Notes: generated by a model from the sequence alone, not told the origin. A DNA stretch of 64,000 bases from Humibacillus xanthopallidus (GCF_006716675.1 NZ_VFPM01000001.1:372001-436000); one strand, 5' to 3'; numbered from the stretch's first letter, positions 42,137 to 51,243 are shown. Translations and numbers: made by a program.

Positions 42137-43156
42137 TCAGATCACCTCGCGATAGACGGCCGCGGTCTCGAGCGCCTGGTGCTCCGGGGTGAACCGCTCG
42201 CGCTGTGCTCGCTGGAGCGCGGCGCCGTAGGCATCCCGTGCGGCGGGGTCGCGAGCGAGCTCGGCGAGCAGCGAACCGGCGGCGTCGGCGTCACCGGCGG
42301 GATGCAGCGCCGCGCCCGGCACGCTGCCGACGGTCTCGAGGTGGCCCCCCGCAGCCACGGCGACGACGGGCAGCGCCTCGGCCATCGCCTCCAGCACGGT
42401 GAGGCCGAGCCCCTCGACCCGGCACGGGGCCAGCAGGACCGAGGCGCGCCGCATCAGCTGCGTCACGTCGCCGCGGTGCCCGAGGAAGTCGGTGGAGGGT
42501 GCGATGCCGAGCCGGCCCGCCAGGGCCTCGAGGCGCTCCCGCTCGGCTCCGCCCCCCGCGAGCTCGAGGCGCCAGCCTCGCCCGGCCAGTCCCGACCGGG
42601 CGAAGGCCGTCATCGCGACCTCCGTCTCCTTCTCCGCCTCGAGGCGCTGGGCGACGAGGACGACCGGGCGCCGCTCCGACGCGGGGATCGTCGAGGCGGT
42701 CGACAGGACGCCGGGGTGGATGACCGTGCTGACTCCCCCGATGCTCCGCGCGACGTAGTCACTGATCGCCATCTGAGCCGAGACCCGGGTGGCGGCTGCA
42801 GTGGCTGCGAGAGTCGACGCCGGGTTGCTGCCGCGCACTCTCGCGAAGTGCCGGGTGACGACGAGCGGCGTCGATGAGCCGAGCAGCGCTGTGGCGCAAG
42901 CGATCTCGGCAGCAGTCATGTGGGCGTGGACGATGTCGGCGCCGCGCTGCCAGTGGCGCACCGCTCGCACCACCTCGGCGACGGTTCGGGCGGGCACGAG
43001 ACGGGCAGCGCCCTCGACGGCGGCGGCCATCCGGTCCGGGTCGCCGCCGATGACGACGACCTCGTCGCCGGCGGCCACCTGCGCGCACGCGAGCCGTGCC
43101 ACGTGGCTCTCGACTCCGGCGAAGGCGTCCGAGCGCACGGCGTGCAGGACCCTCAC
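42137..43156 (-). CDS. Family-4-type glycosyltransferase
   Basis: A 339-residue GT-B-fold enzyme. The N-terminus reads LHAVRSDAFAGVESHVARLA with the glycine loop for acceptor binding. The C-terminal half has VVLVAQRLEAEKETEVAM and APCRVEGLGLTVLEAMAEALPVV, which contains the E-x7-E donor motif. The GTG at 43156 overlaps the previous stop (GTGA). It is part of the seven-gene chain 47749-39907. Confidence 0.87.
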   Translation of the reverse strand: MRVLHAVRSDAFAGVESHVARLACAQVAAGDEVVVIGGDPDRMAAAVEGAARLVPARTVAEVVRAVRHWQRGADIVHAHMTAAEIACATALLGSSTPLVVTRHFARVRGSNPASTLAATAAATRVSAQMAISDYVARSIGGVSTVIHPGVLSTASTIPASERRPVVLVAQRLEAEKETEVAMTAFARSGLAGRGWRLELAGGGAERERLEALAGRLGIAPSTDFLGHRGDVTQLMRRASVLLAPCRVEGLGLTVLEAMAEALPVVAVAAGGHLETVGSVPGAALHPAGDADAAGSLLAELARDPAARDAYGAALQRAQRERFTPEHQALETAAVYREVI

Positions 43157-44373
43157 GGACGGCCCCCGTTCGACACCGGGCGGGTCGCAGCGATCGGGTC
43201 CGCGCCAGGCGGCTCGCCGAGCAGGTCGTCTCCGCGCGCGTCGGCGAGCGGGTCGATGCCGCGCACGGTGCGCAGCAGGTCGAGGTAGCGCCGGGCCACC
43301 CTCGACCACGAGTGCTGCTCGGCTGCGGCCCGGGCGTGACGCGAGAGCTCTGCGGCATCCCCGTCGAGCACCGCGGCGAGGCCCCGTGCGACGGCGTCGG
43401 GAGTGGCGTCGACGACCGCGCCGTTGACCCCGTCGACCACGAGGTCCGGCACGCAGCCTGTCGGAGTCGCGACCACGGGCACGCCCGTCGCGAGCGCCTC
43501 GAGGACGACGAGACCGAAGGACTCGTAGGCGCTCGGCATCACGAGCACGTCGGCAGCGCGCAACCACGGCCGCGGGTCGGCGTGCGGACCGTCGAAGTGC
43601 ACCCGCTCCCCGAGCCCGGCCGCGGCGGCCGAGGACGAGGCCTGCGCGACGAGGTCGGGGGTCCCGCCGACGACGTGGAGGTGGGTGCGGTCATCGAGTC
43701 TCGCCATCGCCTCGAGGAGCAACGGCAGGCCCTTGCGACCGAACTCGTTGCCGATGAAGAGCACGACGCGGTCGTCGGGCGTGCGACCGAGGGCGGCCCG
43801 CGCGTCCGCCCGCTCCGTGTCGCTCGGGGGGCGGAAGCGCTCGATGTCGACCCCGTTGCCGATGACGACCGTCGGGATCGCGAGCCGCGGGTAGCTCTGG
43901 CGCAGCAGAGCCTCCTCGGCGCTGACGAGGTTGACGACGACTCGGTGCGACCCGCGCCGGGAGTAGCGGAGACGGTCACGGGTCGTGGTGAAGAGGTGGA
44001 GCGGGTTGCGCAGCATCCGCAGCCGGTAGTGCCCCCGGGCGCGCATCGCAGCCTGGACGATGCCGTGGTTGACGTAGACGTCACCGGCCACCACGTCGTT
44101 GTGGCAGACCGAGAGCTCCTCGGGGTGGGCGCGCAGGTAGGCGCGGGCGCGACGCGTGCCGACGGTCGAGAACCAGACGACCCGGGTGATGAGCGCCAGC
44201 CGGCCTCGCACCCCGCCGCCGGGCTGGGGCAGCCAGTCGCCGCCGGCCTCGCTCAGGGAGAAGCGCCGGACGTCGATGCCGAGCCGGGTCCACTCCTGCT
44301 CGAGGTGGTGGGCGACGGCACCGACCCCCGTGCCGGGGCCGATCTCGGGGGTGATCTGCACGATCACGGTCAT
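43153..44373 (-). CDS. Family-4-type glycosyltransferase
   Basis: A 406-residue transferase. The N-terminal domain begins ITPEIGPGTGVGAVAHHLEQEW. The C-terminal half shows VLFIGNEFGRKGLPLLLEAMA, the donor motif PSAYESFGLVVLEALATGVPVV, and a 40-residue tail beyond the fold. ATGA joins it to the polymerase gene before it, and GTGA to the next transferase. Sugar specificity cannot be read from the sequence. Confidence 0.88.
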   Translation of the reverse strand: MTVIVQITPEIGPGTGVGAVAHHLEQEWTRLGIDVRRFSLSEAGGDWLPQPGGGVRGRLALITRVVWFSTVGTRRARAYLRAHPEELSVCHNDVVAGDVYVNHGIVQAAMRARGHYRLRMLRNPLHLFTTTRDRLRYSRRGSHRVVVNLVSAEEALLRQSYPRLAIPTVVIGNGVDIERFRPPSDTERADARAALGRTPDDRVVLFIGNEFGRKGLPLLLEAMARLDDRTHLHVVGGTPDLVAQASSSAAAAGLGERVHFDGPHADPRPWLRAADVLVMPSAYESFGLVVLEALATGVPVVATPTGCVPDLVVDGVNGAVVDATPDAVARGLAAVLDGDAAELSRHARAAAEQHSWSRVARRYLDLLRTVRGIDPLADARGDDLLGEPPGADPIAATRPVSNGGRP

Positions 44374-45719
44374 CGGGCGACCAACGGCTTGGCGGCTCCG
44401 GTGGCCTCGGCCGCGGCGTGGGAGTCAGCGCTCTGCTCGGCATGACGTTGCGCGCCCAGGCAGAGACCGAGCACGACGAAGGGCAGCGAGGACTGCACCG
44501 CCGCCCAGTAGAGGTCGAACTGGCCCTGGACGAGCCGCGAGACGAGGACGGCCACCGCGAGGGAGCCGTAGACCGGGTCGAGGCGCCACGACACCCGCAG
44601 CGCCACGACCATGAGCACGACGAAGCCCAGCAGCCCCAGCACACCAGCCGACGTCAGCACCTCGATCTCGGCGTTGGGGGGCTGGAACTGGAAGGGGAAG
44701 CGGTCGGTGTACCACCACCGCAGGCCCACGCCGAACCACGGGTCCGTGCTCCACACCGTGAGCGAGTCCTGGAACCACGAGAGCCGCTGGAGTGCGGAGT
44801 TGAACTGGTTGTCGGACTGGAGCTGGTCCTGCACGAGGTTGGTGACACCGACGAGGATCGGCGCGAGGAGCAGCAGGAGGAGCTTGGAGCGTTTGCGGTC
44901 GGTGTTGGACCGGAGCACGAGCACGAAGACAGCACCGATGAGGCCGATGAGGGCCTGACGCGACTGGGTGAAGAGGACCGCCGCCACCATGAGGGTCATG
45001 AGGACGATCGACAGGGGCTTCGAGAGGCCCGCCCACCGCGGGCGGGCGTAGACCATCGCCGCCCCCAGACCGCAGAGGGTGCCGGCGAAGTTCTTGTGCA
45101 TGGGGAACGGGATGCTGGGATAGACGGGTGAGAAGTCGCCCTGCGCGAAGTGCATCAGTCCCTCGAAGACCGTGACGACCGCGAGAGCGGCGATCGTGAA
45201 GACGAGCAGGCGCACCCCCAGCCGTCCGTAGCCGTTCGCGCCGACCGCCCACCCGACGAGCAGTCCCCCGGCCACCATCATCCACGCGTGGGCCCACTCG
45301 ACGGCGTTGGCGGCATACGGGTTGTTGACGACGGCCATGAGGGTCGTGAACTGGTAGAAGGCGGAGGCCCAGAGGACGGCGCGCAGCCCGGGTGCGAAGG
45401 GTCGCCGTGCCATGAAGAGCGCCGGGATGGTCGCCGCGGCGAGCACGAAGTCCGAGAGGGACAGGTCGACCCCGCCGCCGCCGACGCGGAGCACGACGAG
45501 CAGCAGGGGCAGGCACACGAGGGGGATCAACCCCGGCTGCAGGGCCGTGACGCCCATGGCCAGCACGGCCGCGGAGATGACGACCGCAGCCTCCGGCGTC
45601 GTCACCGCGAGGCGCGCCACGACAAGCGCGAGCACCACGCCGCCTGCGACGAAGAGGGCCTGCAGGGCGCGCTCTCGCGTCATTGCGCTCTGGAGGCGCT
45701 CGCGCACCCGCACACTCAT
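44370..45719 (-). CDS. O-antigen polymerase/ligase-like (Wzy) membrane protein
   Basis: A 449-residue protein with about eleven hydrophobic segments. A large extracytoplasmic loop near residues 300-355 includes SWFQDSLTVWSTDPWFGVGLRWW and QPPNAEIEVLTSAGVLGLLGF, matching the Wzy_C/O-antigen-ligase signature (a G-x-G loop then an H/N-x-x-x-x-E-x-G helix). It probably polymerises lipid-linked repeat units outside the membrane. It lies between two glycosyltransferase genes with ATGA overlaps on both sides. Confidence 0.88.
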   Translation of the reverse strand: MSVRVRERLQSAMTRERALQALFVAGGVVLALVVARLAVTTPEAAVVISAAVLAMGVTALQPGLIPLVCLPLLLVVLRVGGGGVDLSLSDFVLAAATIPALFMARRPFAPGLRAVLWASAFYQFTTLMAVVNNPYAANAVEWAHAWMMVAGGLLVGWAVGANGYGRLGVRLLVFTIAALAVVTVFEGLMHFAQGDFSPVYPSIPFPMHKNFAGTLCGLGAAMVYARPRWAGLSKPLSIVLMTLMVAAVLFTQSRQALIGLIGAVFVLVLRSNTDRKRSKLLLLLLAPILVGVTNLVQDQLQSDNQFNSALQRLSWFQDSLTVWSTDPWFGVGLRWWYTDRFPFQFQPPNAEIEVLTSAGVLGLLGFVVLMVVALRVSWRLDPVYGSLAVAVLVSRLVQGQFDLYWAAVQSSLPFVVLGLCLGAQRHAEQSADSHAAAEATGAAKPLVAR

Positions 45720-47749
45720 GACGCCTCCGTCGGGGCCGGCACGGTCCGGGCGTCTGCGGGGCGGCTCTCGTGCCGCGCCGGGCCCCGCAGGTAGAGCAGC
45801 GCGCGCTCGCGCGCGGCCCGCCGTCCGTCGCCGCGGAGCAGCGCCGCGCGCACGACCGAGCCGGCGACGTTGCCCGCGCGGCTCACCTGCCACCCGAGCG
45901 CGCCGTAGTGCTTGCGGAGGTAGATCTCGTGGGCGGCGAGGAAGTGCCCCTCGCGCCGGGACTCGTCGGTGCTCGTCGCGGCGCCCTCGTGCTCGACGTT
46001 GACCTCGTCGACGACCCGGTGCCGCCACCCGAGGCGCGTCGCCCGGTAGGCCCAGTCGGTCTCCTCCGAGTAGAGGAAGAAGCGCTCGTCGTCGAAGGGC
46101 CCGACCTGCTCGAGCGCCTCCTGCCGGAGCAGCAGCACCGACCCGATGACGTAGGAGCTGCGCCGCAGCCTGCCGAGCCCGGCGGCGTCGACCCACGTGC
46201 CAAGCGGCGTCGGGAAGGGCCACGCGACCCGGGAGGGCCGCCCGGTGGCGTCGAACTGTGCGGGACCCACGGTTGCCAGCGTGCCGTCGGCGGCGAGCGC
46301 GGCGCGAAGCGTCTCGATGGCTGGCCGGTCGATGACCGCGTCGGGGTTGACGAGCAGCACATCGGCGCGCGGGTCGGCGCGGCGAAGCCCCTCGTTGACT
46401 CCAGCGGCGAATCCGCCATTGCGCCCCGGGTCGACGTAGCGGGCCCGCGTCCGCTCCACGACGGCGCGCACCTCGGGCGAGGAGGAGTTGTCGACGACCG
46501 TGACGGAGAGCCCGTCGAGCGGTGCGAGGGCGCGGGCGAGCAGCGCCGGCTGGCCGTATGCGACGACGACCACGTCGAGGGGACGCTCCGCGATCGACGC
46601 GCTGCCGCCTGTGGTCTCGGTGATGCGATCGTGCGCCGCGAGCCGGTAGAGCCGTTCGTATGCCGTCGCGACCTCGTCCCACGAGCTCGCCTGGGCTCGG
46701 CGCAGCCCGTCCGCCACGAGCCGCGAGCGCACGACCGCATCGCTCGTGACCTGCTGGAGCGCCTTGGCCAGTGCCGCCGGGTCGCCCTCCGGCACCACGA
46801 GGGCGGCACCGTCGACGGCGCCCGGGAGCGCACCGCTGTCGCTGACGACGACCGGAGTGCCGCAGGCCATCGCCTCGAGGGCCACACGGCCGAACTGCTC
46901 GACCCAGCTCGCCGTCGTCAGGGACGGCACGGCCAGGGCGTCCAGGGACCGGTAGAAGTCGGGGAGCGCCTCGGCCGCGAGCGGGCCCACGAACTCGACC
47001 CGGTCGGCGATCCCCAGCTGGTCGGCGAGCGCCTCGAGCGACTCCCGCTCCGGACCGTCGCCCGCGACCCGGACGCGAACGGTCGCCTCGAGGGCGGCAG
47101 CCCGCACCAGGACGTCCACGCCCTTCGCCGGGTCGAGCCGGCCGGCATACCCCACCAGCGGTGCATCGGCCTGCCCGGAGCGTTCGGCCGCCCCGCCGGC
47201 GCGGCGGTCGGCCGCACCGGCGGGGGTGAAGACGGAGAGGTCGGTGCCGAGGTCGATCGTGCGTGCCCGGCCCGGGAAGCCCTTGCGCTCGGCGATGCGC
47301 GCTGCCGCGGCGTTGCAGGCGCTGACGCCGCGTGCCCCCCGCAGGGCGGCCCGCTCGACCCAGCGGAAGGGCACCGGGTAGCGCTTGTCGAGGTTCTGCG
47401 CCGTGTAGAGCACGTAGGGAGCACGCTGCCGGCGTAGCCAGCGCAGCAGGAGGACCTCGGCTGTCGCGAGCGCGAAGGGCTCCTCGTGGACGTCGATGAC
47501 GTCGAGGGGCTCGCCCAGCGCCGCCCACAGCGGCCTCGGGTCGTAGACGAAGAGCGCCGGGTGGTGACCGAGGGTCGGGGCCGCGACGACGGCCTCCCCG
47601 GGGCGTGGCACGAGGGGCACCTCGCGGCCGCCCTCCTGCCACCGGGCGGCGGAGACGACGGTGACGTCGTGGCCCCGGCGGCGCAGCGCACGCTCGCGCT
47701 CGCGCCACGAGTCGACGACGGCGCTGTGGGACACGCGAAGCACCCGCAT
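45716..47749 (-). CDS. Fused glycosyltransferase: GT4 plus GT2 domains
   Basis: A 677-residue bifunctional protein. Residues 1-390 are a GT-B family-4 domain (LVGYAGRLDPAKGVDVLV; SWVEQFGRVALEAMACGTPVV). Residues 400-677 are a GT-A family-2 domain: LDVVVVAYGQPALLARAL, VDNSSSPEV, the rhamnosyl-type GGFAAGVNEGL, LLVNPDA as DxD equivalent, then FFLYSEETDWAYRATRLGW. Two successive linkages may therefore be made by one chain. The ATG at 47749 begins directly before the first strand. It opens the operon running to 39907 and is divergent from the chain-length regulator. Confidence 0.9.
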   Translation of the reverse strand: MRVLRVSHSAVVDSWRERERALRRRGHDVTVVSAARWQEGGREVPLVPRPGEAVVAAPTLGHHPALFVYDPRPLWAALGEPLDVIDVHEEPFALATAEVLLLRWLRRQRAPYVLYTAQNLDKRYPVPFRWVERAALRGARGVSACNAAAARIAERKGFPGRARTIDLGTDLSVFTPAGAADRRAGGAAERSGQADAPLVGYAGRLDPAKGVDVLVRAAALEATVRVRVAGDGPERESLEALADQLGIADRVEFVGPLAAEALPDFYRSLDALAVPSLTTASWVEQFGRVALEAMACGTPVVVSDSGALPGAVDGAALVVPEGDPAALAKALQQVTSDAVVRSRLVADGLRRAQASSWDEVATAYERLYRLAAHDRITETTGGSASIAERPLDVVVVAYGQPALLARALAPLDGLSVTVVDNSSSPEVRAVVERTRARYVDPGRNGGFAAGVNEGLRRADPRADVLLVNPDAVIDRPAIETLRAALAADGTLATVGPAQFDATGRPSRVAWPFPTPLGTWVDAAGLGRLRRSSYVIGSVLLLRQEALEQVGPFDDERFFLYSEETDWAYRATRLGWRHRVVDEVNVEHEGAATSTDESRREGHFLAAHEIYLRKHYGALGWQVSRAGNVAGSVVRAALLRGDGRRAARERALLYLRGPARHESRPADARTVPAPTEAS

Positions 47750-47891
47750 GCGCCACCCACCCCGCTCTCGTTCGATCCCGGCCCGGTCCGTCCGTGTGGC
47801 CCCGCTGCCCACGATGTCTCGGACCCGGCACAACCCCCTCGATCCTATGGGAGGATGCTCGCACGTACTGTCGAGTTGGGCCGGGGGCAAG

Positions 47892-49313
47892 GTGACGTTC
47901 CGGGAGTTCCTCAACGTTCTGGTGGCGCGTTGGCGGATCATCGCACTGACACTTCTCACGGTGATCGCGGCAACGGCTGTCCAGACGATGCTGACGCCTG
48001 CCCTCTACACGGCGAGCGCGAAGATCTACCTCTCCGCCACCCAGCCGGCCAACGCCAACGGCCAGAAGGTCGGCGCCTACGCGATCGGCGCCAACGACCT
48101 CGCGACCTACGTCGACGTCCTCAACGCACCCTCCGTCCTCGGGCCGCTGCGCCAGACGTTGGGCCTGGCTCCCAACGCGCCGGTCTCGGTGACGGCAGAC
48201 GTCTCGCAGACCTCCAACATGATGACGATCACCGCGACCGACGGTGATCCGGAGACGGCCGCGCGCATCGCCAACGCGGCCGGGCCCATCCTCGCCGGGG
48301 TCGCGACGGAGAAGTTCGCGCCGCTGCTGGCCGCCAACGGCCAGGCCGTCCAGTCCCAGACCGTCGCGGAGGCCGGGGTGCCCGGCGCACCGTCGTCGCC
48401 CAACGCCAAGCGCAACCTCATGCTCGGTGCCCTGCTCGGCCTCGCCCTCGGCATCGGGCTCGCGCTGCTCGCGCACTCGCTCGACACCAAGGTCCGCAAC
48501 GAGGACGACATCAAGGCCCTCTCGAAGCGGCCCATCCTCGGCGACATCCCCATCGTCAAGTCCGCCCGCGACGGCCTGCTCAGCATCGAGAGCGACCCCC
48601 ACGGGCGCCATGCCGAGGCGATCCGGCGCCTGCGCACCAACATGCTCTTCGTCGACGTGACGACCGGCGGGCACTCCTTCGTTGTCACCTCGTCGGTGCC
48701 CGGTGAGGGTAAGACGACGACGACGATCAACCTCGCCATGGCCATGGCCGACGCCGGCTCCAAGGTGCTGCTCATCGACGGCGACCTGCGCAACCCGTCC
48801 GTCGCCTCGACGATGGGCCTCGACGGCTCCTTCGGGCTGACGACCCTCCTCCTCGGGCAGGCCGACCCCGGCGACGTCATCCAGCGCTGGCGCGAGAGCA
48901 CCCTGCACGTGCTGCCGGCCGGGCCGGTGCCGCCGAACCCCTCCGAGCTGCTCGGGTCCGAGCCCATGGAGACGCTCTTCGGCAAGCTCTCGCACGACTT
49001 CGACTTCATCCTCGTCGACAGCCCCCCGGTGGTGCCCGTCATCGACGCGGTGCTCATCAACAAGCTGACGCACGGGCTCATCATGGTCGTGGCCGCCGAC
49101 CGCACCCGCAAGCGCGACCTGGCGAGCGCCGTCCACTCGCTCGAGACGGTCGACGCGCCGGTCGCCGGCTTCGCCCTCAACATGGCGCCCGCCACCTCGA
49201 CCGCACACCGCTACGGCTACTACGGCCAGAACCGCGCGGTGGGCATGAAGCTCTCCCGGAGCGAGCGCAGGTCGCGCGAGCAGCGCGCCCGCAGGGCTCA
49301 CAGCCAGGCCTGA
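47892..49313 (+). CDS. Polysaccharide chain-length regulator fused to bacterial tyrosine kinase (Wzz/BY-kinase)
   Basis: A 473-residue membrane protein controlling polymer length and export. The Wzz domain has two helices (about 14-34 and 176-194) around an extracytoplasmic part. The cytosolic kinase has SSVPGEGKTTTT (Walker A, K274), VLLIDGDLRNPS (Walker A'), FILVDSPP (Walker B), and a C-terminal tyrosine cluster YGYYG (441-445) for autophosphorylation. The GTG start has GGGGGC directly upstream. The gene is divergent from the seven-gene glycosyltransferase operon and thus likely co-controlled with it. Confidence 0.93.
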   Translation: MTFREFLNVLVARWRIIALTLLTVIAATAVQTMLTPALYTASAKIYLSATQPANANGQKVGAYAIGANDLATYVDVLNAPSVLGPLRQTLGLAPNAPVSVTADVSQTSNMMTITATDGDPETAARIANAAGPILAGVATEKFAPLLAANGQAVQSQTVAEAGVPGAPSSPNAKRNLMLGALLGLALGIGLALLAHSLDTKVRNEDDIKALSKRPILGDIPIVKSARDGLLSIESDPHGRHAEAIRRLRTNMLFVDVTTGGHSFVVTSSVPGEGKTTTTINLAMAMADAGSKVLLIDGDLRNPSVASTMGLDGSFGLTTLLLGQADPGDVIQRWRESTLHVLPAGPVPPNPSELLGSEPMETLFGKLSHDFDFILVDSPPVVPVIDAVLINKLTHGLIMVVAADRTRKRDLASAVHSLETVDAPVAGFALNMAPATSTAHRYGYYGQNRAVGMKLSRSERRSREQRARRAHSQA

Positions 49314-49322
49314 CGACCAGCG

Positions 49323-49346
49323 GCCCGCGTCGCTCCGCGTGCGGGC
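49323..49346. terminator. Weak hairpin between convergent genes
   Basis: GCCCGC (49323-49328) and GCGGGC (49341-49346) around 12 bases lie between the Wzz/kinase stop and the second PqqD-like stop. This is the only candidate terminator in the 48-base gap. Confidence 0.3.
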
Positions 49347-49361
49347 GCTCGGCCCCTCGTG

Positions 49362-49649
49362 TCAGGTCGCTCGGACCGCGTCGGCCTCGTCGAGCAGTCC
49401 GTCGCCGCACAGCGAGTGCACGAAGGCGAGAGCGTCGGCGGCGATGCCCGACGCGGGCACGTCGAAGGCATCTGCCACCCGGTCGATCCACCCGTCGGCG
49501 GGGCCCTCGGTCGCCTCGGCCCAGATGACGGCTCCCGCTCCGTCGAGCACGAGGATCGGTCCCGCCGGAAGTCGTGCCACATAGACGGTCGCGCCGTCGC
49601 GGCTCACCGTCACCCCGACGTCGGCCGCGGGACGGAAGGCCGGCGTCAC
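49362..49649 (-). CDS. PqqD-like peptide chaperone (second copy)
   Basis: A 95-residue protein with the same layout as the copy at 39907-40206: a beta part containing YVARLPAGPILVLDGAGAVIW and a helical part ending FVHSLCGDGLLDEADAV. Sequence similarity between the two copies is limited to the fold pattern, so they probably serve different partners. The GTG overlaps the nucleotidyltransferase stop (GTGA), a direct translational link. It is convergent with the Wzz/kinase gene. Confidence 0.72.
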   Translation of the reverse strand: MTPAFRPAADVGVTVSRDGATVYVARLPAGPILVLDGAGAVIWAEATEGPADGWIDRVADAFDVPASGIAADALAFVHSLCGDGLLDEADAVRAT

Positions 49650-50548
49650 CGGTTCCTCCCCTGCCGCGCCGACCGCAGCCGTGCGAGCTGCTCGCGCGCA
49701 CCGCGCAGCGGGCGGTCGAAGAACTCGGCGATCACCTCGCGTCGCGAGACCGGCCGTCCCCGCACGATGGTGAGGTGCTCGACGTTGACGAGGACCGAGC
49801 GTCCGGCGACGTGCGCTTTGGCGCGCAGGCCCCGCGCGGCCCGCACCCGAGCCCGCCACTCCTCCATCCGCGTGCCCCCGCGGGCCGCGACGCGCCACAG
49901 GTCGTATGCCGGGTCGTCGCGGTGCTCGTCGAGCTCGCCGAGGATGACAGAGAAGCCCAGACGGGCGTCGAGCCGGTCGACCCAGTCGAGCACCTGCTGA
50001 CGCTCGTCGTCGGTGGCCCGGTGCCAGAGGTAGTCGACGTCACGGGCCGCCTTGGGGTCCGCGCCCCCGCGCGCCGCGTGGAGCAGGAGCAGGGCCGCCT
50101 GGGCCCCCCGGGCGGGCACGGCACAGCTGCGTCCCCCGAGCGTCGTCGTGCGCCGCTCGGACCAGAGCGTCGCGAAGGCCGCCTCGGGCGTCGGACCCGC
50201 TCCGGGATAGAGGCGGTGCAGGTCGAGCAGCCCGAAGTCGTGGTGTCGCAGCGTCGCCGAGTGCTCGAACGAGGAGCCGTAGGCGAAGGAGTTGATCAGC
50301 TCCCACCCGTGCTGGCGCAGCTCGGCAAGCACCCGGGCCACATGAGCCGGCCGCACGAGCACGTCGGCGTCGGAGAACCCCCGGTCCGGCACGAGCGTGG
50401 GGTCGAGGGCGGCACCCTTGACGTGGAGGAGGTCGGCGCCGCACCGGTCGGCGATCCACTGCACGGAGGCGTGAGCGAAGCCGATCCGCACCTCCAGAGG
50501 CACCGTCGCCCCCGCCGCGGGGACCTCGGCGACCTCACGGGCTGCCAT
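49646..50548 (-). CDS. Nucleotidyltransferase-fold protein (uncharacterised NTP_transf_5 type)
   Basis: A 300-residue protein with a nucleotidyltransferase core: LLHVKGAALDPTL followed by DRGFSDADVLV, which supplies the metal-binding acidic pair, then SATLRHHDFGLLDLHRLY. The C-terminal 130 residues are helical and basic. Such proteins accompany PqqD and HprK-related proteins in polysaccharide loci in my memory of exosortase systems; the reaction is unknown. I chose ATG 50548, with GGGGG 8 bases upstream, over earlier in-frame starts. It is divergent from the PAP2 gene. Confidence 0.7.
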   Translation of the reverse strand: MAAREVAEVPAAGATVPLEVRIGFAHASVQWIADRCGADLLHVKGAALDPTLVPDRGFSDADVLVRPAHVARVLAELRQHGWELINSFAYGSSFEHSATLRHHDFGLLDLHRLYPGAGPTPEAAFATLWSERRTTTLGGRSCAVPARGAQAALLLLHAARGGADPKAARDVDYLWHRATDDERQQVLDWVDRLDARLGFSVILGELDEHRDDPAYDLWRVAARGGTRMEEWRARVRAARGLRAKAHVAGRSVLVNVEHLTIVRGRPVSRREVIAEFFDRPLRGAREQLARLRSARQGRNR

Positions 50549-50616
50549 CGAGCGAACCCCCATAGACTGCAAACGGACTGGTTGACCGCACCTTAACAGC
50601 ACCTCGGGAGGCGCAC

Positions 50617-51243
50617 GTGTCGCTGCGCACTCGCCTGCAGTGGGCCCTCGCAGGGGTGGCGCTCGGTCTGCTCTTCCTCGCCGCCGCGTGGCTGACCCTG
50701 CGCACCGGCACCGGGGCTCGTCTCGACGCCGACGTCCGCGACACGGTGCTCAACTCCATCGACGAGCGCATCCGCCAGGACCTCTCGACCGTCGCGCGGC
50801 CGCTCGTCATCGTCGTGCTCGGACCGCTCGTGTGCGTGCTCGCGCTCCTCGCCCTCGTGCGGGGCTCCTGGCGCCGGGCGATCGCGGGCGTCCTCATCCC
50901 GACCGTGTCGACCGCCCTCGCCCTGTGGATGCGCGAGGCAGATCCCTTCCACACCGGGCAGACGGCCTTCCCGTCCAACCACGCCGCGGTCGGCCTCAGC
51001 CTCGTCGTGGCCGTGATGATCGTGTGGCCGACCCGCGTCAACCGGTGGGGGGTCTTCTCGGGCGCGATCGCGGCCGTCGCCGTCGGGCTGGGCAACGTCT
51101 CCTGGTATGCGCACCAGCCGCGCGACGTCGTGGGCAGCGCCCTGCTCGTCGGGTGCGTGACCGCCCTCGTCGTGGCGCTTCTCGGGGGTGACACGCCCAA
51201 CCTCACGGACGACGTCGGGCGGCGAAGGCCCTCAGACGACTGA
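50617..51243 (+). CDS. PAP2-family membrane phosphatase
   Basis: A 208-residue protein with about five membrane helices and the C-terminal two of the three acid-phosphatase motifs: FPSNHAAVGL (S120-H122) and WYAHQPRDVVGS (H166, D170). The first KxxxxxxRP motif is only weakly seen. It may dephosphorylate undecaprenyl diphosphate released by polymerisation, recycling the lipid carrier for the polysaccharide pathway; that role is inferred from context. The GTG start has GGGAGG 6 bases upstream. Its 3' end overlaps the convergent glycosyltransferase by 12 bases. Confidence 0.85.
   Translation: MSLRTRLQWALAGVALGLLFLAAAWLTLRTGTGARLDADVRDTVLNSIDERIRQDLSTVARPLVIVVLGPLVCVLALLALVRGSWRRAIAGVLIPTVSTALALWMREADPFHTGQTAFPSNHAAVGLSLVVAVMIVWPTRVNRWGVFSGAIAAVAVGLGNVSWYAHQPRDVVGSALLVGCVTALVVALLGGDTPNLTDDVGRRRPSDD

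Noticed and set aside
44370-49301. A 1643-codon open frame on the minus strand
   Set aside because: Only its last 449 codons (the polymerase gene) read as protein. The upstream part is the antisense or off-frame shadow of the fused glycosyltransferase and the Wzz/kinase gene; GC-rich DNA rarely shows stops in such frames.
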